Assembly (NCBI GenBank): GCA_038205805.1
Contig: JBBRBO010000022.1
Location: forward strand, 1-38,279
From: JBBSBY01 sp038205805
Lineage (GTDB): Bacteria; Desulfobacterota; Desulfomonilia; Desulfomonilales; Desulfomonilaceae
Direction: 5' to 3'
Length of the DNA stretch: 38,279 bases
Shown here: piece after piece, positions 32,447-38,279 of the stretch
Numbering within the stretch: position 1 is the first letter of the stretch
How the letters are laid out: the number at the start of each line of letters is the position of its first letter
The notes under the pieces: generated by a model
What the model was told of the DNA's origin: nothing
Database searches by the model: none
What the model saw: only the letters and a program-made list of their open reading frames with translations
Program-made: the position numbers and the translations under genes

Positions 32447-32935
32447 ATGCAAACAGACTTCGTCTTTGGCTACGGTTCCCTGATGAATGATTCAGAGTTG
32501 CGCGCGGGGCTCGAGTCGGCAGGCTATGATTCATCCTTGCTGCGAAACATCGAGGCTGCGAAACTCGCGGGGTACGAGTTGGTCTGGAACCACTACGCTC
32601 CTTCTCGGGGTGGTGGACGAGCTAACCTGCGACGCAGAGAAAACGCCTTCATCTACGGCGCCCTTATCGAGTTTGAATGGCAGCTCCTGAAGGCGTTTGA
32701 CCGGAGAGAGGCACATCCAGCCATCTACTCACGAGGTGAGGAGCGCGTAGCCGTGCAACGACTGGAGGACGGGACCACCGCACTCGCGTGGCTCTATGTG
32801 GGCTTCGCAAATCGTCCCGAGGGGACCGTGGCCCTTCCTTCGCGCGACTACCGCCGAATCCTTGTGCAGGCCGCCCGAAGATTGAACTTTCCTGACGATT
32901 ACGTCTCCGCAATGGAAGTGTGGCCGGTGCTCTAG
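32447..32935 (+). CDS. Gamma-glutamylcyclotransferase-like protein
   Basis: A 162-residue protein of the GGCT/AIG2-like fold. The substrate-binding loop FGYGSLM is at residues 6-12 and the probable catalytic Glu lies in AFDRREAHPAIYSR (cf. LDxxEG in the family). Central strands ENAFIYGALIEF and TTALAWLYVGF fit the fold. GGAG 6 bp before the ATG at 32447 sets the start; the frame opens at 32411 without support. Family members release pyroglutamate (5-oxoproline) from gamma-glutamyl compounds; the substrate here is unknown. It lies 90 bp after the DUF485 gene and may share its transcript. Confidence 0.85.
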   Translation: MQTDFVFGYGSLMNDSELRAGLESAGYDSSLLRNIEAAKLAGYELVWNHYAPSRGGGRANLRRRENAFIYGALIEFEWQLLKAFDRREAHPAIYSRGEERVAVQRLEDGTTALAWLYVGFANRPEGTVALPSRDYRRILVQAARRLNFPDDYVSAMEVWPVL

Positions 32936-33001
32936 CGCGCTGAATCCACATACGTAAAATGGTACTCGAGCGTTGTCCCCCATACATACTGATTCTATTT
33001 A

Positions 33002-33157
33002 TTACGTGGCTTTACGGTCGTTGTAGTCAGCTCCGCCGCCTATACTTACAGTATCGATAACTTTGTTGTTCTTGTCAACCCAAAAAACTTTTTTCCCTTC
33101 CAGAGCCATTCCGCTACGCACGATCACCGAAAGTGAGACTGGCTGCGCCCACGGGAG
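33002..33157 (-). pseudogene. Decayed gene-tail fragment, copy B
   Basis: The minus strand reads PWAQPVSLSVIVRSGMALEG, then KKVFWVDKNNKVIDTVSIGG up to a stop at 33002. This looks like a real protein C-terminus but has no upstream body: the frame runs directly into a palindromic repeat at 33176. Copy A at 18509-18597 shares the PW.QP and MAL.GKK.FWVDK parts. Parent gene not recognised. A short functional protein starting at the internal Met cannot be excluded. Confidence 0.42.
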
Positions 33158-33175
33158 GCCGGATCGGAGACTCAA

Positions 33176-33236
33176 GAGGGGTTTGGGACTCAGCCGTTCT
33201 TTCAAGAAGGTTCTCCCAAATATTACTTATCTGATT
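33176..33236 (-). repeat. Dispersed palindromic intergenic repeat, copy 8 (inverted)
   Basis: GAGGGGTTTGGGACTCAGCC, then TTCTTTCAAGAAGGTTCTCCC, AAATATTACTT and CTGATTAGG. This is the reverse complement of copy 7's start, with the same decayed CTGAGTCCCAAAC arm. It lies between the relic fragment and the glycosyltransferase stop, where its hairpin may end that leftward transcript. Confidence 0.72.
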
Positions 33237-33247
33237 AGGAATGAGCG

Positions 33248-34513
33248 CTACCGGCTCAGGGAGTCACCGGCCTTCATGGATTCCCATGGGGACGCTTCCG
33301 CAGGAATCGCCGCAGGGTCAAGGGCTGTAGGGGCGTATACGTTTTCGCTGTAGGTGGTGCCGCGCCATTCCAGGGCCTCTTTCCGCAGGATCTTCTTGGG
33401 AATGACTAAGTAAACCCATATGAGGAAGGAATTGCCGAACGCCATGAGTGGGGCGTACATCGGCGGCGCCCCGATGGTCCGGCAATATTTGTCCGCCACT
33501 ATGCCGGAGATCACGAAGGCCACGGCCGGAAGAATAAACCAAGAGTTGGGGAACATTTCCCACCCCGGTCCCATGAAGATAAGAGTGGCCGCGACCATCG
33601 CGAGCGGACTCATGATTATGTTCATGAACAGGTATTGTAAGGTTACGCCGAGGTCGTAGTTCATGGACGCGCTCAGGATACGCGTCCAGCCCTTGAGTAT
33701 GTCGGCTCGATTCGTGTACATCCTGGTGGTCATGAGTCTCTTGCCGTTGGCAAAGAGCAATCCCAAACCAGCGGCCTTGATGCGCTTCCCTAAGCCGATG
33801 TCTTCCACGGCAAGACCGCGTACGGCAGCGTGTCCGCCTATGGCGTCATACGCGCTTCTGCTCATGAGCATGAACATGCCGCAGGCCGACGCCATGGGAT
33901 GCTTACGATCATTGACCTTGTGCAATGGGAAAAGAATACATGACATGGCCATGAACATGGGTTGCAAGGCCTTTTCCCAGAAGCTCTCGAGCCTGGGCAG
34001 CGGACTCAACGTCACTAGGTTGAGCCGTTCGCTTATCGCCCGATGGAGACATTGACGAACCGCCGCAGGATGAAGCACACTGTCGGCGTCCAAGAAGACG
34101 AACCATTCCCCCTCCGTCTGCCTTATGCCAAGATCCAGCGCGTTGCATTTGCCCGTCCAGCCGGGGCGCAGCGTCTCTACCTCCATGAGCGAGAAGCGCG
34201 CATCATCCCGTGCGACTTCTTTCGCCAAACGCGCCGTAGCATCGGAGCTGCGGTCGTTTACAAGGAGTATTCGTAGATTCGGGTAATCCTGCGCTACCAC
34301 GGACTTTAGGCATTCGCCGATCGTGGCCTCTTCGTCGTGCGCCGGCACGATGACCGTCACGAGAGGAGGTTCACCAACGAACAGCGTATCCGCGTCCGGG
34401 CTCAACACCGGTGTATTGCGTTGGGCCAAATAAAGGTGCCGCAGTCGAACAAGCCAGAATCCGATCTGGAACAGCAAAAGCCCTGAGGCCAATAGTAACC
34501 AAAGGTATTTCAA
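33248..34513 (-). CDS. Membrane glycosyltransferase family 2 (HpnB-like)
   Basis: A 421-residue protein. One N-terminal membrane helix (about 3-25) precedes a GT-A domain with VTVIVPAHDEEATIGECLKS (50s), VNDRSSDAT, FLDADSVLHP (DxD-type metal site) and GLAVEDIGLGKRIKAAG, where ED is the probable catalytic base. Four or so C-terminal helices (about 290-375) follow. The architecture and HDEEA motif resemble hopene-associated glycosyltransferase HpnB and related carotenoid/lipid glycosyltransferases, but no hopanoid genes are nearby, so the acceptor is open. Translation starts at a TTG (34513), 7 bp after AAGGA; no in-frame ATG gives the membrane helix. Confidence 0.85.
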   Translation of the reverse strand: MKYLWLLLASGLLLFQIGFWLVRLRHLYLAQRNTPVLSPDADTLFVGEPPLVTVIVPAHDEEATIGECLKSVVAQDYPNLRILLVNDRSSDATARLAKEVARDDARFSLMEVETLRPGWTGKCNALDLGIRQTEGEWFVFLDADSVLHPAAVRQCLHRAISERLNLVTLSPLPRLESFWEKALQPMFMAMSCILFPLHKVNDRKHPMASACGMFMLMSRSAYDAIGGHAAVRGLAVEDIGLGKRIKAAGLGLLFANGKRLMTTRMYTNRADILKGWTRILSASMNYDLGVTLQYLFMNIIMSPLAMVAATLIFMGPGWEMFPNSWFILPAVAFVISGIVADKYCRTIGAPPMYAPLMAFGNSFLIWVYLVIPKKILRKEALEWRGTTYSENVYAPTALDPAAIPAEASPWESMKAGDSLSR

Positions 34514-34857
34514 AACAGGGTCCTTTTTTCCGAGTCGGCTGAGACGTCAACGGCCGCGGTGGGCCTAGATCCGTAAACAGGTGAGAGCGATCGCGCTGCG
34601 GTCGTCCCAACGTAGTAAGACATCTCTTAAAGATAGAATGAAGATGCTCTCTTGTAAAGTGTGTTCTCGTTTCGTGAAGGTTTTCAGGGTCAAAAGCTCA
34701 CGAATTGTAGTCTTCGGAATCGTCCGGCGGGCATAAAACGGCTGTACGCCGGCAGCGCCGGAGAGGCGACCCATTTCCCCTTCCAGCCACCCCTTCATAT
34801 TTCCGTATGTGCGCCTCAACGTGGTGAACAGGCGCCGCTCTTCGAGGGGGCGGCCAT
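34514..34857. other. Intergenic spacer, no supported gene
   Basis: Lies between the glycosyltransferase start and the porin terminator. Open frames here lack start signals and similarity. It should contain the glycosyltransferase promoter. Confidence 0.45.
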
Positions 34858-34887
34858 AAAAAAACGGAGGGCCGTTGAGCCCTCCGT
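34858..34887 (-). terminator. Rho-independent terminator of the porin gene
   Basis: Perfect 9-bp stem ACGGAGGGC/GCCCTCCGT with a 6-nt loop, followed on the minus strand by a run of seven T. It lies 24 bp beyond the porin stop codon. A textbook intrinsic terminator. Confidence 0.9.
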
Positions 34888-34911
34888 CATTGTCACAAGC
34901 TGTAATCGTTC

Positions 34912-36705
34912 TTAGAATTCGCCGGTGAACTTGAATTCCAGACCGAAGATCGGGTCGATGGCGCGGTTGGGGTTTACGCCCCAGTTATTGGCCGGACCAG
35001 GTACGTTCCAACCCACCACGGCCTTGTCCACACATGCGTAGTTGAACCATTGGCCGGGCTGCCAGTAAGCGAAGGTCGAGCTGGCGGTGAAGCCTTCGAG
35101 GAGCTTCCAGTCAAAGCCTGCGTCGATTTCGTATCCCAGGTTGTTATCGGGAATTGCGGGGGCGCGGGTTGCGAGTGTGCTTCCACCTCTGTACTTGCCT
35201 GTTACGGCAGGCACTACTCTTCCGTTACCGGTGTCGAACGCCGTAAAGTTGGGCCTCAGGTAACCGAGGCCGTAGGAGTTACCCACGCGGTCGGCCCACA
35301 TGAAGGAAGCGTAGGTATTCAAGTTTGAGGCCACAGCGTAGTCGAGACGAGTTGCGAAGATGGACGCGTCGTCCGCATAACCGTTGTTCGTGTCATTGTT
35401 GAAGAATGCGCCCAAACCGTAGTTGTAGACCATCATGTAGCTGTAGGGCCGAAAGAAACCTGTGTTTGAAAAAGACTGGCTGGTGTAGAGCCCCAAAGTG
35501 GGATCAGAGAAGCTTCCCTGATTAATACCCGCCGTGCCGGTGTTCGTGGTTCCGGGAACTCCGTAACCCCTACGGTCGGTGCCGCCCAACCATGCGTAGA
35601 GGAAAGCCAACTTTGTGGGGCCGGCTACGCAGCCGAGTTCAGCGGCTACACGATACCCTTCGATCAGCGTCGGAGCAAGAGTCTGGGTGGCTGTTAACGT
35701 ACGACCCGAGAAGCGATCGGTTACAAAGTTCCAATCGAATTCGGAATTCAGGAAGAAACGGCCGTTAAAATATTTGACATACGCGCCGCCGTACATGCTT
35801 TCACGATCTCTTGCAGGAGCGCTGAATTGAGCAGTGTTCAGAGCGGCTTGTGTACTGAACGCAAAGCGCTCGGCGCCGCGATGGGTGCGCACGAAGTTAA
35901 ACTGAAAACCCGTGTCTAGGGGACCGCTTCTGTAGGTAACATTCGGGAAGGTGAAGTCAAAATTTCTCAGGTTATTTTTATCCAGGTCGCTGTTGAAATA
36001 GTCGTCTACGTCGACGGTTTCGCGGGAGGCTCCACGTGCAGCGTACAAACCCATAAGTATTCTGATGGGGCCGTACTGGGCGGCCATATTAATCTGCTCG
36101 GAGGAGCGGTTCTCTACGCCGTTCCATGAAGTGCCGATACCCCAGGTGGACGGGCGTTTACCCATGGCCAATACACCCCAAGGGAGTTCAGCGGTCAACC
36201 ACAGAGTGTTCCAGTAACCGGGGGAGAAGGAACGCTGGATACCGGGATTTCTGTAGTTAAGGTACTCGGAGGCAACCAAATCACCTACGCCGAGACCAAC
36301 TATACCCGTATTGCCGCCGGTAAAACCATAGGGAGTCACAATCCTATTCGGCGCTATCGGCGCCCATGACCCGACATAATACGTTCCGCGAACGCGCACC
36401 GCGGGGTTGATCCTGATTTCCATATTCGTGGTCATGTACTGGCTGTTTCTGGAATAGTCGGAGCCTGAAACCAGCACATTGCCGGCCCTTTGGCCGAGCC
36501 AAGCATTGGCGGTTCTCAACCCGGTGGTGCCGTTATCAACGTCTTGGGGTCCAAAGAAGCCGTTGGAACCGCTTTGCGTTATGTAGTCATAATCCCAGGT
36601 AAAGATACCGTCCATAGCGAATTCCCATGCTGAAGCCTGGACGGCCAGCAACGGGATACTCAGCGTCAGGATGGCTGCAAGTAACCAAACCCTATTCCGA
36701 TTCAT
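34912..36705 (-). CDS. Outer-membrane beta-barrel protein (porin-like)
   Basis: A 597-residue exported protein. A Sec signal covers residues 1-26 (MNRNRVWLLAAILTLSIPLLAVQASA, cut before WEF). The mature chain is rich in alternating aromatic/polar strands and Gly/Asn/Tyr turns (for example WNTLWLTAELPWGVLAMGKRP and FFLNSEFDWNFV) and ends in FKFTGEF with the terminal Phe needed for BAM-dependent insertion. AAGGAGG lies 6-8 bp before the ATG at 36705; the frame open to 36750 would spoil the signal. The gene is monocistronic, with its own terminator. Deltaproteobacterial genomes hold many such large putative porins of unknown substrate. No periplasmic or efflux partner is adjacent. Confidence 0.85.
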   Translation of the reverse strand: MNRNRVWLLAAILTLSIPLLAVQASAWEFAMDGIFTWDYDYITQSGSNGFFGPQDVDNGTTGLRTANAWLGQRAGNVLVSGSDYSRNSQYMTTNMEIRINPAVRVRGTYYVGSWAPIAPNRIVTPYGFTGGNTGIVGLGVGDLVASEYLNYRNPGIQRSFSPGYWNTLWLTAELPWGVLAMGKRPSTWGIGTSWNGVENRSSEQINMAAQYGPIRILMGLYAARGASRETVDVDDYFNSDLDKNNLRNFDFTFPNVTYRSGPLDTGFQFNFVRTHRGAERFAFSTQAALNTAQFSAPARDRESMYGGAYVKYFNGRFFLNSEFDWNFVTDRFSGRTLTATQTLAPTLIEGYRVAAELGCVAGPTKLAFLYAWLGGTDRRGYGVPGTTNTGTAGINQGSFSDPTLGLYTSQSFSNTGFFRPYSYMMVYNYGLGAFFNNDTNNGYADDASIFATRLDYAVASNLNTYASFMWADRVGNSYGLGYLRPNFTAFDTGNGRVVPAVTGKYRGGSTLATRAPAIPDNNLGYEIDAGFDWKLLEGFTASSTFAYWQPGQWFNYACVDKAVVGWNVPGPANNWGVNPNRAIDPIFGLEFKFTGEF

Positions 36706-37502
36706 GAAATTCCTCCTTAAACACAGGACGACACGCGTCGTCCAAATCAAACTAATACAGTTACGCAGACAGGGAGCGCCTTATCGGGTAGGGCTCAATG
36801 CGTGCGTGCTAAACAGATACAGCTGGCAATAAATGTAGGGTCATACTATTTGGGCCGCTCGAAGATGTCAAGTTTTATGTTTCAGTCAGGCGCTGATAAT
36901 GCGCCTCCAGACAAAAATGTAAGCCTATTTGCGCTCACCTCGCATTCTATAGAAAAGATGGTGTTTTGGCAAGCAATGCTTAGCGTATTCCTAACAACTT
37001 ACTCAAATACCCCGAATAAGCCTCGGCGCCGTTATGCAAGACGCGTCCGTGGAGCCCCTCAGCTTCGAATTTACCGCCTGAGTAGACATTGTGTCGGGCT
37101 TACTTACCTCAGCCCATTATGATTTCAGCGCTGTTTGTCGGAGCCACTTTGGTGGGAATTGGTTACATTGAAAACATATATGATCGGCGAGCGGCGGGCC
37201 ACTATGGTCGGCGCCGAGAACACAAGAGATGTTTCTGTGGCGTCCCAAAGAGAAACCTACCTACAGGTAGGTAAGTAGCCGGAGCGGCGGCTTCCTTCAG
37301 AGGCACATTCCGGCGCTGTACGGCCAAGGATCACATCCAATCACGTAAATGGCCGGGAGGCCGGGTTGCTTTTGCAACTAGGTTTCCGATTTTCGCCTGA
37401 GCCCATTCCTGCTTATACTTAGAGGTAGAAATCTCTTGACAAAATTGATCGTATACCGCAATCTTGATTCCAACGGTTGATGGAATACGAATATGGAAGT
37501 GA
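36706..37502. other. Divergent spacer between porin and TetR genes
   Basis: Nearly 800 bp with no supported gene. Small inverted repeats such as AGGCGC/GCGCCT near 36890 are present. TTGACA at 37436-37441 lies ~60 bp upstream of the TetR gene, but the best -10 at the right distance (CAATCT) is poor. Confidence 0.45.
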
Positions 37503-38153
37503 ATGATGGTTACCCCCCTCGAAAAGGCCCGAAAAGATCCCGATTCCATGAAGGCCAAAATCCTCGCAAAGGCCCGCCGCATCTTCGGGCAATACGGCTT
37601 TCATGGAGCGACCACCCGCATGATAGCCGAAGAAGTCGGCATCGACATCTCCACACTCTACTACCACTGGGGGGAAAAAGGCGACCTCTACGAGGCGGTC
37701 GTCCTTGACATCAACGAGGATCTGAGGCTCAAGCTCAAAGAGGTCGGGGACATCATCCACGGCATGCCGGCCGACAAGGCCCTGGCCCTTTCCCTTGACA
37801 TCATGACCGATTATCTCTTCGAGCGCCCGGAAATATCGAACCTTATCCTCTTCCGCTACTTCGGTAAGACGCGCGACGAATCCGTGCTCGACTTTCGCGT
37901 CCCGGAACTTGTCACTGAGATTGCTCGGTCCATGGGAATGGCCAAAGACAAAAGAAACATACCGAATCCCGTGCGTCTTAGGGTGCTTGCGCTCATGAAC
38001 TTCATCCACAATTTCGTCTCAGGCGAAGAATACTTCAAATCCATGCTCAAGGTGGATCGAGACGAATACATCGCCTCCGTCAAAGAAACCGTGAAGTTCG
38101 TGCTGCTCCCCGCCTTCACCGGCGCGCGCCCCGCGGGTGAAGAGAAGAGGTAA
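37503..38153 (+). CDS. TetR/AcrR-family transcriptional regulator
   Basis: A 216-residue regulator. The N-terminal helix-turn-helix is typical (KILAKARRIFGQYGFHGATTRMIAEEVGIDISTLYYHWGEKGDLYEAVV, about 18-66). The C-terminal helical ligand-binding domain is unassigned. Two adjacent ATGs follow GGAAG; the second (37506) has better spacing, so the N-terminus may be one residue shorter. It is divergent from the porin gene ~800 bp away, which is too far for certain regulation. It might control genes beyond the window edge. Family members sense hydrophobic ligands, including fatty acyl-CoA, which would suit this neighbourhood, but that is speculative. Confidence 0.92.
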   Translation: MMVTPLEKARKDPDSMKAKILAKARRIFGQYGFHGATTRMIAEEVGIDISTLYYHWGEKGDLYEAVVLDINEDLRLKLKEVGDIIHGMPADKALALSLDIMTDYLFERPEISNLILFRYFGKTRDESVLDFRVPELVTEIARSMGMAKDKRNIPNPVRLRVLALMNFIHNFVSGEEYFKSMLKVDRDEYIASVKETVKFVLLPAFTGARPAGEEKR

Positions 38154-38279
38154 AGAAAATATTGGGGGGGGGGGGGGGGGAGTGAGATTGCGGCCCCCAA
38201 ACCCCCACCCCACACAAAAAAACAGAAGAGGGGTGGTGGTTTGATTATGGTCAGAAAACCCCACCCCCCCAACCAACAA
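38154..38279. other. Low-complexity contig end (G17 run and C/A-rich tract), likely artefact
   Basis: A run of 17 G at 38164-38180 is followed by purine/C-homopolymer-rich sequence with CCCCC, AAAAAA and GGGGTGGTGG tracts, unlike anything else in the window. It ends the sequence. This looks like error-prone read ends or a mis-assembly, not a biological repeat. Confidence 0.6.

Noticed and set aside
37436..37464. Promoter for the TetR gene (TTGACA at 37436)
   Set aside because: The -10 element at proper distance (CAATCT) is too poor to call; kept only as a remark.

Overview
The window looks like a chromosomal contig end from a mid-GC, anaerobic, syntroph- or sulfate-reducer-like deltaproteobacterium (Desulfobacterota; Syntrophobacterales/Desulfomonilaceae-type). 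This is inferred from the mix of several AMP-forming acyl-CoA synthetases, 3-hydroxybutyrate dehydrogenase, PRC-barrel stress proteins, a large outer-membrane porin and abundant intergenic palindromic repeats. No rRNA, tRNA, CRISPR array, transposase or phage structural gene was seen.

Layout. 0-1.5 kb: end of pheT and a MerR-type regulator with a strong terminator. 1.5-2.5 kb: repeat-rich spacer with an orphan promoter. 2.5-5.8 kb: lipoprotein M23 peptidase, bdhA-type dehydrogenase and an orphan PhnD-like binding protein. 5.9-10.4 kb: a leftward stress-type cluster of four PRC-barrel proteins (two of them tandem duplicates), CsbD and a small YvlD-type membrane protein. 10.7-18.5 kb: a leftward lasso-peptide operon. 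19.1-22.5 kb: fatty acyl-CoA synthetase and a TauE/SafE exporter. 23.8-31.2 kb: acetyl-CoA synthetase, a GNAT acetyltransferase, a catalytically eroded Acs paralogue and propionyl-CoA synthetase. 32.0-38.2 kb: DUF485 protein, gamma-glutamylcyclotransferase-like protein, GT2 glycosyltransferase, porin and TetR regulator. The last ~120 bases are low-complexity and probably an assembly artefact.

The most interesting system is the lasso-peptide operon, read right to left as B1 (PqqD-like leader binder), B2 (Cys protease), C (Asn-synthetase-like cyclase), A (58-aa precursor), K (HprK-like kinase), a B12-binding radical SAM enzyme, and N (NTP_transf_5 nucleotidyltransferase). Kinase plus nucleotidyltransferase tailoring is known in Gram-positive paeninodin/pseudomycoidin-type clusters. 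The B12-radical SAM protein inside the operon is an unusual addition, and the predicted core does not place an acidic residue at ring position 7-9 under the usual Thr(-2) cleavage rule.

A second theme is a family of dispersed palindromic intergenic repeats (core about 35 bp, larger units up to about 400 bp, eight copies seen). Two copies sit inside the lasso operon directly upstream of B2 and N, and extend the apparent N-termini of those open frames with non-native sequence. A third theme is acyl-CoA activation: four AMP-forming synthetases lie in 12 kb, a GNAT acetyltransferase sits next to Acs, and one Acs paralogue has lost its ATP-binding P-loop.
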